Origin: Branchiostoma belcheri
Taxonomy: Eukaryota > Chordata > Leptocardii > Amphioxiformes > Branchiostomatidae
Length of the DNA stretch: 64,000 bases
Direction of reading: 5' to 3'
NCBI RefSeq assembly: GCF_001625305.1
Contig: NW_017802425.1
Coordinates: 262,878 to 326,877 of the forward strand
Both the position numbers and the translations under genes were made by a program. Positions 1 to 12,766 of the stretch are shown here, piece by piece; position 1 is the first letter of the stretch; each line of letters opens with the position of its first letter. The notes under the pieces are model-generated. The model was not told the origin of the DNA, made no database searches, and worked only from the letters and a program-made list of their open reading frames with translations.

Positions 1-3000
1 TTTTTTTTATTTTGAAAATCAACAGTTTGCATTATGCAATTAAAAATCCTAACCAATAAAGTAGGGAATAGCTATCCAACTGTTGTTTTAGTTGTATTTT
101 ACTTCATATTATAGTTATATCAATGTAAATCATTGTTTTCCCTTGTGTTTCCCATTCTTTCCCTGCCATGTCGTAAAATGTGGTGAACCCATCGCTGTAT
201 TTGCTCCAAAGCAAATATTGGCCTTTCTAGTTCCTCTTGGTACTGCCACATAAAAAAGCTTATGACTGCATGCTTATGTTTATTCACACACATTATATAT
301 TATTCAAACCTACATTGTATCAACTACATGAAGGTAATACTTTGTTCTTTTTTAGTATGAGAAACATTACATAATAGAATATGGAAAACTAACAAGTTGC
401 ATGTCAGAGGGTAGTAACAGGCTGACCCCTTACCTATGTGCAATAAACAGCTACTGACAATTATCGGTAGTATTGGACAATTTTCTTGTGTTTTTCTTGT
501 GCGGTTATTAGTATTACCTTTACCAGAAGGTTATGTTTTTGGGTTGGCTGTGGTGGAGTGACTGTGGATGTACGTGACATAACTCTTGAAGCCATTTATG
601 GATGTTCATCATGGTTTTTAGTAGGCAAGATACTGTTGGAGAGATGAAGGTCAAGTTAAAAAATAGCCTTATGGCAGCCTCTTTCGAAGACAAAGGTAAA
701 CATTATTAAAAAGAGACCCAAAACCACATGGAGGAGAAGTCTTAGGCAACCTGGCATCCACGAGGCTTTCCTAGTCATCAGCTGACTACGTACTGAAACC
801 AAATCAAACTGCCACACAGGAGAAATCATTCGGACTAGTACTTGTGCCGTTGAAAACTAATTTATTGTAGTTTATGCAAGTGCAAAGTTACAATGTACTT
901 TTAAATTAGGAATCAGGACAATCACCAGCTAATGGACCATCTTGCACCTAATGTCAAAACACAGTCACACAACTACATACATGTATAGATATACATTGTA
1001 AATAATGACTTGTGATTGCCACTGCATTACTGGTAGTAGTACATAGAGGTTACAGTATTATATTACACCTGCTCTAACAGGTGGTTGACAGGAAGATTGA
1101 TGTTTTAAAGCATGATAATCTGATAACCATTGTCCAGTCAATTTTTCATGTTTTAAGATCAAAGTCTTAATTGTCTTTTCACATCTTGTACATTCATGAT
1201 AGTATCTTGTAATGCCTATGAGCAATAAGACTACAAAATGACCACAACTGTTACAAATAATGAATGGACTGGTCATGTTTCTTCTTGATAATCTTGCCTG
1301 CATGACTCTGAAATAGTCCTTAATATACACAGTCACTGACAGGACATACAATATCTTCATTTTGGAAAACTGTTCTTTAATCAAATAAGCATATAAGCAT
1401 TGAAGCAAGTAGCCTTAGCTTGTGAAATTCTTCCTTCAAAAATTGGTGTGTGGCTGGATTATAATTTACTACATGATACATTTTCTAAAAAAAAGTTCAC
1501 AATCTAATGGTATGAATGAAGGAAATCTCCCACAGTCATCCTCTAGATAATAATGGTCTTATTGACTGGTTAGAATGCATTGTGTACATATTGGATCTAC
1601 TGGTCACCTCTTGTCACATGACAATTACATGTACATCACCTCACTTACTGGACAAAATCATTGACAACAAGCATGTCACAGTTAAGTACCAGCAGCACAA
1701 GATGGCTAGGCAAGCTTTGTAGTAACTCGTGTATGATTTAGTAACAACAGTTTGCTAGGTGCTGCAATCCAAGCTAATTGCAGGCAGAGTACATGACATG
1801 TACCTTTGACACTTGGTGTAGAACATAACTCCAAGTCATTTTTTACACATTGTAGTTTTGCAATATTTCAAAATATAATTTTTTTAGGATTAACACAACC
1901 ATTAAAACAGTCTTCTTACAATACAGGCCATAAAAAGGTTTAATTTCAGTTGTCCAGGAATAATAAAAGGATTTCAAACATAAATTTTACAGCTTTCCTT
2001 CTTATGTTTTAAGCCATTACTAAAACAACTCCATTTCTCATTCATAGAAACACCTTTGATTTATGAAGAAAACAACTATTCTACACGATACACCAAAACA
2101 CAATGTATTCTGAGACTGAACTATATAACACTACTAATCCTACCAAAGATGAGCTTGGTTGGAAAATGTATTGTACATGTATGGTGAGAGGATACTACAT
2201 AGTTACTGTACATGAACATGTAGTGGTCTGATAATGTCTTCTTCCTGCCAAACCTAATGTATTTGAGTTACACTGTAAATCGTCATACGAAAACTACCTT
2301 GAAGCTCTAAGTGTTAACAGTTTCAAATTCAAAAGCCATGTATGTTGTGGTCAATATCAGGTAAGTTAATCAGGTCCAAATACATGTACCTGCAATCATC
2401 CTTTTACTAAAATTACTCACTGTTATTTTCAAAGCTAGAGCTGGCAGGTTGCTTCTAGAGATAATTGCAACAAAACATCCTCCATTAACACAGTGTCATC
2501 CGTGACTAACATTTAAAATGATTTGTTGGACATACAAATGTATGTATATATAAAGCTTGATATGATATGTGCTATTAATTCCAATGAATGTTTCAATGCT
2601 GCTACATGTACACAATGTTAGTCCACACTTTTAAAAATGAATACAATCAGGTAGCAAATCTGGTAAATTAGAAAATCAGTATTTTCACACATTTCTGTTA
2701 AAAAAATGGAAGTACATAATGAATCTACATGATTGTATAAACTTTTAATTTATATCCAAAATGATTCTTTTCAGTTCAGGTTGGTTTGATAACTTGATTT
2801 AATAATAATATATACATGTATATTAAGCATACATTGCAAAATCTGGATTCTGCCTGAGTTGAAATGCTACAGATTATATTAATAATTGTTGTATACATTT
2901 TAAAGCTTGTATTAGGAACTTGAAATCCTGGATTGATGATGATGATGATTAGGAACTTATATACTGGTAGTACTAACGAGTGTGGTGTGCAGCCAATCAT

Positions 3001-4057
3001 TCTTATGGAAAAATAACAGTCTGAATGCTCTTAAGACCAAGTTTATGCACCTCCCCCCCACCTTTGAAAGTTATTATGTCTAAAAAAAGTGTATGTTTAT
3101 TTGAGAATGAGAGTGCACCCATTAGAAGAAAAATACAGTAAACAACATACATAGACTACATGTGACGTTAAGTATACGGTGCCATGCCTGTGATGCAGAA
3201 TATTGTGATCTGCTTGGAGTGTTTAGAAACAGGGAAATGGACGGAGAAACTGTAGTGTTTTACTAATACAACGTACAAATACAGTGATGTAGGTTCTCAT
3301 AAAAAATAAAACCTTCTGTATGCCAAGTGTAAGCTCGGTGGACACCTGCAACTAAATTTTGAAGCCTTCATAGTTATAACATCTCTAGCAGGTCATCAGT
3401 CTTGATGTGGATACAACCATAACCAGAAGCCACATTTAGAGAGAATAACTCGATATTCCTACACCCCAGGAGAATCAGTGCTAAAAATGTGCAACAAATT
3501 ATGAACATTGTTGCAAACAGTTTGAAGTAAGTGCACCCCACTAAGTTGACTACAGACTACTAGTATACATGTACATTACATGCAAAAACCCCTTTCCACG
3601 TAGTATTTCATTTTGTTCCATACTACATTGTATGCTTCTATTAGTTACTATCAAGTCCTACATCTCCATGGTCCCCAGTAAAGAGCTCTAAAGCTTACAA
3701 CAGTAACTGTTACTGTTATTATAAGACTTGGTCCTTGAATAGTACAGCTGGATATGTCTCCTGTGTATATACAAGTACAGATCAGAAGAAAGATGTCTAT
3801 TGTTAAAAGTATATTGTATATTATAATGTTAAATGATGCACACAATGTGTCATATAATTAATGTTCTGTCATGTGAAGAACATGGAGAATACTCTTGAAT
3901 GTAGAAAACTGTACGGGACTTGATAGACTGAAACTGTACAGTACAAACTTGCATACAGGTTACCAGTCAAAGATAGATGTTTTTTCAGACACAATGGTGG
4001 TCTCTGCTCTGTTGTCCAACATGGAATGATGATAGAAAGGAAACGAAACAAACCAAA
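1..4057. other. AT-rich DNA downstream of the NCS gene
   Basis: No convincing coding region on either strand. The part nearest 4057 is probably the NCS 3' UTR, but I cannot place a poly(A) site. It holds many TACATGTA-type palindromes, a short GAT repeat near 2935-2951 and a C-run near 3053. Confidence 0.5.
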
Positions 4058-6653
4058 TTACGTTAACTGTCCGCCGCCACTTGGGTCGCACTGTAGCAGT
4101 CTGACGATGGAGGGGTCGGCCTTGGCCCCCTCTACAAACTCCTGCAGCAATAAAACAAAACAAAAAAAGGCTGTCCAAAACTTCTCGTCAAACAAAATTT
4201 AGCAAAACCACCCTGCAATCACATGCCACCACTGGGGTCACACTGCAGTAGCCTCACAATGGAGGGTCACTCTTAGCTCCTTCGATGAACTCCTGAAATG
4301 ATAGACGTCAGAACTCAAAGTTTAGAATGTACTGTGTACGGGTTGAACTCCTTGAAGTAACAAAAGCTGTATATTAAAGATGATAGTAAAGGTGAAGAGG
4401 CCAATGACAATGGCACAAACATGATTGAAGTTGAGATATACAACTCAGCAGGGATGGCTAAGAAGCAAATGAATAAGCTCAAAGTGATTACACTGCAGCA
4501 AAAATATATCATTAAAAACGTTTGATCAACACATCCACATTTGTACATACCACTTGCTTAGGTTTAAACACTCAGGCTAGTACCAACATTACATCAAAGT
4601 TTTTCTCAGATATACTTGCCTATAATTCATACAAATGAATGTAGATTACATGTACATGTAATGTACACTGTAGGTGATGTCTACGTAATGTCATGTCATT
4701 TATTAAGTCCTGGTTATTTTTTTTTCAACACCGGTCTCACCGATTGCTTGATGTGAAGATCAGGTACAGTAACCACAACAGTTACTATGCAATCTCATTA
4801 GTGGTGCCTGTATCTGACTAAAAATAACTGTTGTCACACTGGTCCAGCCAGCCTGTGGAGACATGCCATGCAGCTGTGGAAGGGAGACATGCCATGCAGC
4901 TATGACATAACCAACACAACAAAGGAAACCATAAATCTTTACAAATGAGGTTAGATTTGCATGAGACATGGTCATGCATGTACAGTATACTGTATAAAAA
5001 TAAATACATGTCAGGGTGGAGACTGCAACTGGCAGAATAGTCTAATCGGAAATTCAGTTGACAGAGAGTTCAATCAGTATCTCTGCTAAGTACAATTGCC
5101 AATTCTTAACAGATCAAAGTGTCTACTTTGACATATACATTATATGGCAACATCTACATGTATCTTGTACACCTGAAAATACAATGTCATGTACAATGTA
5201 ATGTTACAAGAGATGATGACAGCGATACACTTAGCATGGCTTGCAATGGTAATTTATGGGTAACAACAGAATGTGACAACAGCAACAGAGACTTAAATGC
5301 TCTGACAGCAGCTTGAAGCAGAGCCACTGACCTGTAGAGAGAGTTTCCCATCATTGTTTTTGTCCATCTGGCGGAAAATCTTGTCTGTTCGCTTCTCTGG
5401 GGTGGACTCATCATCTGGCATCTTCATGACCGTGCCAACCATCTTGTAGATTGCCTATAAAGTGGAGAAGGGTGCAGAGTTGAGTCTGTCTTTAAGGAGT
5501 TGTATCTTGAATTCATGGGGTTATTGGCTTGAATGGCTTAATTTCCTCATTTCTGACATATAAATGATTCTTTTAAATTATTTAGATTTTATAAATAGCA
5601 AGAGAAAGCATCCAGGTAACAGTTTTTTTTTCAAATTCATTATGTTGTGATGCTATCTGCCTTGTTCTGACCAGAATGGTGCTAATTGGCACCATCTCCC
5701 ACTGAGACTAACACTCTGGTCACTGACGTAAATCGACGTACATGTATATTGAGTAATACAAAGGCCTTAACACTACTAATTAGTAGCATACATGTATTTG
5801 TATTGCTGATAATGGGGGCATACATGTATGGAGGGGCAACAATTGGCAGCACCATTTTTGAAAAGAAGTGCTCGTCCCTGTGTTAGTCAGGATTTCCCCA
5901 TCAAAGATCTATATATATAATTATGTAGATCTGCTTACCTTCATACCAAATTTCAGGTTAATTGGCTTTCATAGTAATAGCACATTGGGTTTGATAACAG
6001 TTACATGTATGCATCCATAACCCTCCTGGCTCCGTTCTAAGCCTTCAGGTCTTATTTTCATAATGAACAAGACAAAATAAGATTTAAGCTCTGAATCTCT
6101 GAATATTTCACTGAGATCTGAGGTCTCTGAATTCTTGCTTCTAGTGAACCCATATTCTTTCAAGATTCTAGAAATGATCAAGCTGGCCACCTAACTTATA
6201 GATGTACCCCAGTCAAAACCCTTACAGGATTTGGAAGACATACTCACTACCCATGCATTACAGCCCCAGACTAACCTGTACTATTTCCAACATCTCCTGT
6301 TTGGAGATGTAGCCATTACCATCCAGGTCGTACATACTGAAGGCCCACTTCAGTTTCTGTTCCAGCTGCCCTCTCGATGTCACACTCAGCGCACAGATGA
6401 ACTCCCTGAAGTCTATTGTACCGTCTCCATTCACGTCAAATGTGCGGAAGACGTGCTCCGCAAACTTGGAGGCATCTCCGTAGGGGAAGAAATTTCCATA
6501 GATCTTCTTGAACTCCTCGACAGTGAGCACCCCGCTGGGGCAGTCCTTGAGAAACCCCTTGTACCACTCCTGCAGCTCGTGCTCGTTAAACTCGGTCTGG
6601 TTTTTCAAGTCTTCCAGAACCTCCGGCCTGAGCTTGCTGTTCTGTTTACCCAT
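4058..6653 (-). CDS. NCALD: Neurocalcin/hippocalcin-type neuronal calcium sensor (3 coding exons)
   Basis: Coding exons on the minus strand are 6653-6276, 5454-5332 and 4141-4058. All have GT-AG borders and phase-0 junctions, and together they give 194 aa, close to the 190-193 aa usual in this family. The start MGKQNS carries Gly2 for N-myristoylation. EF-hand 1 is the degenerate CPSG form (about residues 36-47). EF-2 (73-84), EF-3 (109-120) and EF-4 (157-168) keep full D-x-D/N-x-D/N-G calcium loops. The tail contains [13 protein letters not shown], a signature of the neurocalcin/hippocalcin/VILIP group. By family knowledge it is a cytosolic Ca2+ sensor that exposes its myristoyl group and moves to membranes, regulating receptors, channels or guanylate cyclases. 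Glu168, the twelfth EF-4 ligand, is the first codon of the last exon, and that exon exists in two tandem copies. Neurocalcin versus hippocalcin cannot be decided, because amphioxus predates the vertebrate duplications. Confidence 0.95.
4219..4292 (-). pseudogene. Tandem duplicate of the last NCS exon, frameshifted
   Basis: This segment lies between exon 2 and the intact last exon and is homologous to that exon. It begins after a good acceptor (TATCATTTCAG) with GAG and reads [10 protein letters not shown]. Relative to the downstream copy, one base is missing from the run encoding Asp-Pro-Ser, so the literal frame ends early at TGA 4256-4254 after PPL. Beyond the lost base, a homologous frame resembling the RLLQCDPS tail continues to a second TGA at 4221-4219. 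Splicing to it as it stands would give a 179-aa protein with EF-4 complete but no C-terminal tail. It is either a decaying alternative exon, a functional short-tail exon, or an intact exon with a base-calling error. Confidence 0.85.
4857..4905. repeat. Short tandem duplication in NCS intron 2
   Basis: The phrase AGACATGCCATGCAGCT occurs twice in direct orientation, about 26 bp apart, inside the intron between NCS exon 2 and the duplicated last exons. The rest of the intron shows nothing recognisable. Confidence 0.6.
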
Positions 6654-6694
6654 GGTTGTCTCTCTGCTGTTACCTCCTCATTCAAATCTCAGAT
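6654..6694 (-). other. 5' UTR piece of the NCS gene with upstream splice acceptor
   Basis: Immediately 5' of the NCS start codon, on the minus strand, a CTTTTGCAG acceptor ends at 6695. A leader of about 41 nt follows, running into the start context AACCATGGG. This suggests that the first coding exon is joined to a non-coding leader exon further upstream. I could not locate that exon or the promoter. Confidence 0.5.
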
Positions 6695-7026
6695 CTGCAA
6701 AAGAAACAGGAAGTGAGCCAGACTATAATTGTACTAATCTATTTACATGTATCGCATTCAATATGGCTTCTTTTGCATAATCAATGCATAGAAGAAAATG
6801 CTAGAATAGCTTTCTTCGATAATGTAAGACTCTCAATAGTCTCAATGGAAACTTGCTAGGTTTCCACATTAATTTGTAGAGGACACTGTACATTCATGTA
6901 CGCAGGGACTGCTGTAATAACCAGTAACTCACTATGTACAATGTATGTACAATGTATATTACAATATACATACATGGTTAATGGTGTATTCCACAAGGGA
7001 GGATGGAATAGAAGTCTTGAAGAATC

Positions 7027-7126
7027 GAAGAAAATAAATGAGGTGTACATGATTGTATATATATCAGGTGATACCATGCATACATGTATGCATGGTATCA
7101 CCTATGAAAACCTCATTTATTTTCTT
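7027..7126. repeat. Two-level imperfect palindrome with perfect 38-bp core
   Basis: Positions 7066-7103 form a perfect 38-bp palindrome centred on GCATACATGTATGC. Outside it, GAAGAAAATAAATGAGGT (7027-7044) is mirrored by 7110-7126. The arms could form a long hairpin. It looks like a small MITE or a foldback relic. Confidence 0.8.
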
Positions 7127-9486
7127 GCAATACTGCTCTTGCAAAGCTGTACTTCATCAAACAGACATAATCTCACTGACGTTTTTATCTTTATCAATGA
7201 CAAATGATATAAAGTCATCAAATGTACATATTACATGCACATGTTTACTGAAGTCAAGGCTGAAGTGAAAGCCTAATTACACATATCTGCAGGGACAAAT
7301 GTCATTCTGGTGGCACAAATGTTGTTTGATAAACCATTTATAACCTTTTGTTCTTGATATGAATGCTGGAATGTGAGGAGTTCAGTGGTCTTTTGTGTGG
7401 CATTTCACGGGTGCAGTAGGGACTTATATTGTACTAGTACTCAGTTAATGGCCTCGCCTATGACCTTATATTTCTTCCACCTGAATTCACTATAAATAAT
7501 GTCACCCCCAGGAATCTGCCTGGCAGTTAGATAGATGATCAAAGCTAATTTTGTTCCAAACCTGCAATTGCACCTGTATAAAACATTGACAAGCCACAGA
7601 AGCCTTCTTTTTACTAGGAAATCAGGCTTGAAGTTGAACATGACAAGTTAAACTCATTAAAGATGATTCAGTTTTCTGTCAGACTCTAATAATTATGCAC
7701 CTGGCCAGTCATCTTATCTCTGTCTCCCAGCCAGCCCCAGCTGAGCAAGCCAGCTCTCATTGTAACATCAGCTTCTCATCTGCAGCCCTTCAGACTGCTC
7801 CAAAATTATGCCGTGCACCTAGAGATGTTTTATAGACATGTAGATCCTGGAGCACCCAGCTCTTCCATCAAAACATACACCCATTATGATGTCTACATCA
7901 TATGGACTTCAAAGCTTAACTCATATCATGACACTGTATAATAATATTATTTTGCTTTCTTGCTTTATGATACTTCCAATCGACGACGTACAAAAAAAAA
8001 CATGATGCTTATGCAATAATGTTACACCTAGATTTTTGCTGGTGCATCAAAATTTTTTGGGTAACTGTGATTATAAGTTAAAATGTTAAAGCCCTGAATT
8101 CTACACCTTGACAACTGTATTTGAAGATACAAATTGTAAAAGTCTCCATGGTAGTGAATGAAATATTTTTTTGGTGACAGGTTCCCCAGTGTTAGACAAA
8201 GGAAAACTGTGAAAAATCCAGGCTTCTCACAGACACAGTATGTTTGGACTGCCTGCAAAACATCATATGATTATGCAATATATTATGTAAATGTGAAAGT
8301 CATTTGCATAAGCAAGTATGATGAAATAATAAAACAACATTCTGCCAAAGGATAGGACTTTCCCACATACAATGTACATGTATGTACATGTAATTCAAGA
8401 ATTCAAGTAGAGAATAACACCAATTCAGTCTACATTATACTAACAACCTTACTAAATGAATGGAAAAAATACACTACTACAAAATTGCATGAAGACATGA
8501 GATCTCTGAACTCTTGTAGCTTATGGTTGTAAACCACTGCATATTCCCAATGCTTAGAGCTTTATGAAATCATTACACATAGATCATTCATGTGCAAGTA
8601 TATGGCAGTTACTAAAGCATGATTTAGAATATTATTCGCTTGCACAACCGGGTAAACACACGAGTTTTGTACATAAAGTACAAGCTGCATAAAAGACGAG
8701 ACCAATAATGTTACAAATCTATGCATGTACATGTACACAGACATGCTGTATGCATGTAGAACCATCATCATCATCAGGTAGAATGATGGAACATACAATC
8801 GTGTAATACTAGCATACGTCGTATCCTACCTTTCTGCTAGAAAGCAAGCAGCTCCAAGTGCTCGTAACCTTTCAAATGAATGTCACTTGAAAAACCTTCA
8901 GATGTGGACTCAACCTCTGAGTGGCTCTTAAGCACTTACTCCCATGCACACAGATTATGTACAATGCACCATAACTCAAACCAACATGGCTGTGGTCTAG
9001 CTGGAATGTTCCATTTCAAAGCTGAAGGAGCCTGCTGTGAAGGATGGATTCAAAGGACTGGGCTACATAGCTACAAGCTTTCCTCATGATTGGCAGGAAG
9101 ATACATGTATGATTGGCGTGGTAACAGTAATCTCTCAGATCCTACCTTAAACAGAATGATATTATGTTCTATTCAAATCAGCTACATGTATACATAAATA
9201 TGCTGGTTCCACTTTAAAACAGTAGGGAGATTTTAAAAGAAGACGCTTCAATATGCCAATCCTTTTTCCCTGCTACAATTGCACAGGTGATCCATCAGCC
9301 GACTCCCACACACCGCACACATTATAACCATGGCCCTGGCATGCACTGATTGGATAATGATGATCCCTACCCAGCAATTATCTGCTTACAGAGGAACTTT
9401 CCTGTTCCCAAGGTGATGCTCCAGTCCCTACACGGTGCAGAGAGACTGGATAATGAGCTGACAGTGCACGCTTTTACCAAAGTGGG

Positions 9487-9539
9487 CATAAACAGAAATT
9501 CTGTGAAACAATAATTGTTTCACAGAATTTCTGTTTATG
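9487..9539. repeat. Perfect 25-bp inverted repeat with 3-nt loop
   Basis: The left arm 9487-9511 (starts CATAAACAGAAATTCTG) is exactly complementary to 9515-9539, separated by only TAA. The loop is too small for a typical miRNA precursor, so a TE relic is more likely. Confidence 0.85.
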
Positions 9540-9929
9540 GAATATTGAAGAACATACAGTGACTGTACCAGGAATATCAAACATGCTGATACTGATGACT
9601 GAGTGAGCATTCATTCTTCAGTTGGGGAATAAGCAACGACCTTTCAAACGACCTTAATTATTATGAACATGATTATAACATGATGATGCATAAAGATGAG
9701 GGATGTTGTACTAATGAGAAGATTGTGTTTAGAATAGGTGTAGACGCATTCATGTAGATTTTGTAAGGTAAAAATGCATGATTCCTTATTCTACAACTAA
9801 CTGTGCAACAAGAGTTTGCAGATCTCATACCTCCACGTGATATTAAGTGCTTCACAGTTGTCTCATTGATCAGGCTAAAAATCAGCGTAGTCTATTCTAA
9901 TTGATGGTCTTCAATTTCTCCACCCATTA

Positions 9930-10314
9930 GGCCACACCAAGTAGATTTTATGGATGACGTCCTTTGGAGACCCTAAATATAATACGAGAGGGCGAAAAAA
10001 AACAAGAAGGGCCCTAAAAAACAAGATGCTTACATTAGAAATATACTACTAGGAGACGACAAATGTTAGGACACAAATTGAATGAGGTGACACAGTATAA
10101 CAAGCAAGAAGTCTTTTATTCATCATCAAAACAGGTGGAACAGCAGTTGTCGTCCTGTCCTGTAACAGGTTTCACGTCAATCTGACGATTTGCGGCACTG
10201 TCGCGACTCTTTGGTCATAGTTACAGGAAGCGGAATGTCTTGTTTTTTTTTCTAGGAACAGGCCAAAATCAATGCGCGCGCGGACGTCATCCATAAAATT
10301 TACTTGGTGTGGCC
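9930..10314. mobile_element. PIF/Harbinger-like MITE with TTA target duplication
   Basis: The ends are near-perfect inverted repeats of about 35 bp. The left end begins GGCCACACCAAGTAGATTTT and the right end is its complement with one change. TTA flanks both sides (9927-9929 and 10315-10317), the target type of PIF/Harbinger elements. The 385-bp interior has no transposase ORF, so it is non-autonomous. A second, left-truncated copy lies at 12293-12666 in the duplicated segment. Confidence 0.75.
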
Positions 10315-12153
10315 TTAAGGTATTATACAAATGTATATTGTGGGTGAAGGTCATATCCTTTGGCACTGTGTTCCATTTGCACTTTTCATCATTCACTTAT
10401 TAATTAATAATAAATATCATGCAAATGACTCCCACAATTTTACATAATCTATGCATGGTGATGTTCACCCGGAGTAACTACGTATATTATAACTGACATT
10501 TTCATATGGCCAGCAGAGGTTGTCAAATCAGAAGTCCCAATGTCATGTAGCTATAGGTTAATCAGGCTCTGGTATAAATATGTGAGGTGAATATTAACTA
10601 AAGACAAAATTCCGTCAACACTGTTAAGGCTATGCCTACCATGGCATACTAATAACCTAAATATGTGCAAAAACACATACAACTCAGGAGTAATAAGGAA
10701 AGTTTGGGTTTTGAAATATAGTAAACATATTATATACTACATGTATTTCCTGGTGTCTTTCCTGCATTTGTAAGCTTGTATACCTTTCAATTGAATTCAG
10801 TGTTACTCACACTCACAGTACATTACATGTAATGTACACAATCTCAACAACAATTTTACCTCTCTCTAAACTGTTCATTAGGCACTTGCTGACAAGTTGT
10901 GGTGGTTTAGCTTTGCATATAAAGCACTGATCCAGGTGTGAGTTCAACATATCTAATTGATTTATGTAGTCATTACATAACATAAAAAACATTATAAGTT
11001 ATGAAGCATTTGACCTAAGAACAAATTGTACCTGAGTCTGCCAGTCTTGCCAGCAAGGTCGTGCTTCTCAGAATCTCATTGATTGTTACCATGGAAACCA
11101 TATAATGTATTGGGCAAAGGGCATTTTCTTTTATAAATCTCCACCCTGGCATAATCTGGAACCATGCATTCTACAGTACGCTACGCTTTGCTGTCAAAGA
11201 AAGCAGTGTCTCCGAATGACATGTTCTTGTTAAAAGACTCAATACTGATAAGAATTTGATGACAACATGACAAAATGTAACAACAGATTTGGTCAAGAGT
11301 GGAGTAGCATTAATTTTGGACAATGTGTGCTATTCATTTATAGAAGATCATTTAAAGGTGATATAAACAACCAATATTAAGAAACCTACAACATAATGCA
11401 TATCAGTTGTAAGGTTGATATCATTTGGTGAATGTACAAAAAAACCTGTGGGACTCTTGTTCAATATGTTTATAAACAGCATAGTATTACAGACATCAAC
11501 CGTATACACCAGACTAGTGGTGTGCCCAAGGGCATGTAAACACTAATGGATTTTCTGAATGAAGTCTCTAAAGTCTCTGCAGTGTAAACAACATGGTGCA
11601 TAAATATTCCAAAAAGACATTTCAAAAAGCAACATTTTTTTCTCTCGTTGATTGTCTGGTCAGAGGAAAGGTTTCGCATTCCTCGCCAGTAACCACATAG
11701 TATGACCAGCAGCAGGGGGTCAGTTTCCTTAGAACATATTGATTGCACAATGTACATTCTGATGTTGTTCTGCTTGCACTTGCTGACAATGATTATTCCC
11801 TGCATAAGTGCATGAAAGACGTTTAACATCCACATCCCAGAGAAACATTGTAATTAACCTTGCATGCCTAGAAAAAATGAGAATCACAATAAATATTCAT
11901 AAAAATTGATATTAGGTGAGAAAAGTTAAAATTTCATAAAATCTGCATGTGGCATGGAACACAAAAAACCCTCAAGAACCATGCATGTATGTGTTAGTGT
12001 GTGTGTGTGTCTGTGTGTGTGTATGTGACTGTGTTCTTGCTGAATAATTATACACATACATACATACACACACATATATATATATATATACATTGCTGGC
12101 AAGTTAATCAGCTTCAAGACTTTTCTTTTGGTTACGTCAGGTGAAGGTAAATT

Positions 12154-12197
12154 ATATATATATATATATACATATACATACATACATACATACACAT

Positions 12198-12272
<75 letters not shown>
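12154..12272. repeat. (TA)n(CATA)n(CA)n compound microsatellite abutting gap
   Basis: TA, CATA and pure CA runs (CA from about 12215 to 12266) end at the assembly gap. ORFs reading through it encode only HTHT or CVCV strings and are not genes. A smaller GT/TA tract lies at about 11997-12091. Confidence 0.95.
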
Positions 12273-12292
12273 NNNNNNNNNNNNNNNNNNNN
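12273..12292. other. Assembly gap of 20 N
   Basis: Twenty N bases join the microsatellite end of the left copy to the interior of the left MITE end in the right copy. The join is therefore an assembly construct, and its true length is unknown. Confidence 0.98.
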
Positions 12293-12766
12293 AAATTTTA
12301 TGGATGACGTCCTTTGGAAGACCCTAAATATAATGCGAGAGGGACAAAAAAAAACAAGAAAGGGCCCTAAAAACAAGATGCCTACATTAGAAATATACTA
12401 CTAGGAGACGACAAATGTTAGGACACAAATTGAATGAGGTGACACAGTATAACAAGCAAGAAGTCTTTTATTCATCATCAAAACAGGTGGAACAGCAGTT
12501 GTCGTCCTGTCCTGTAACAGGTTTCACGTCAATCTGACGATTTGCGGCACTGTCGTGACTCTTTGGTCATAGTTACAGGAAGCGGAATGTCTTGTTTTTT
12601 TTTCTAGGAACAGGCCAAAATCAATGCGCGCGCGGACGTCATCCATAAAATTTACTTGGTGTGGCCTTAAGGTATTATACAAATGTATATTGTGGGTGAA
12701 GGTCATATCCTTTGGCACTGTGTTCCATTTGCACTTTTCATCATTCACTTATTAATTAATAAAGGG

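Larger units (their letters stand above)
6695..9926. other. Intergenic or 5' intronic DNA upstream of NCS
   Basis: No supported gene. If the NCS leader exon lies further upstream, this is its 5' intron. Two perfect palindromes (7066-7103 and 9487-9539) are the only marked structures. Confidence 0.5.
9927..12272. repeat. Left copy of a haplotype-type duplication (contig end)
   Basis: This segment is repeated in the same order and orientation at 12293-15235, with few substitutions plus indels. It includes the Harbinger-like MITE, a shared unique stretch (10320-11990) and a terminal CA/TA microsatellite, and it runs straight into the N gap. The simplest reading is one allele at the end of a contig. 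It serves as the empty-site allele for an insertion seen in the right copy. No gene is recognised. Confidence 0.8.

Noticed and set aside
6231..6716. 161-aa plus-strand ORF opposite NCS exon 1
   Set aside because: Antisense shadow of a strongly conserved coding exon; no independent domain.
11926..12404. ORFs through the CA/TA microsatellites and the N gap
   Set aside because: They encode only simple repeats and undetermined residues.
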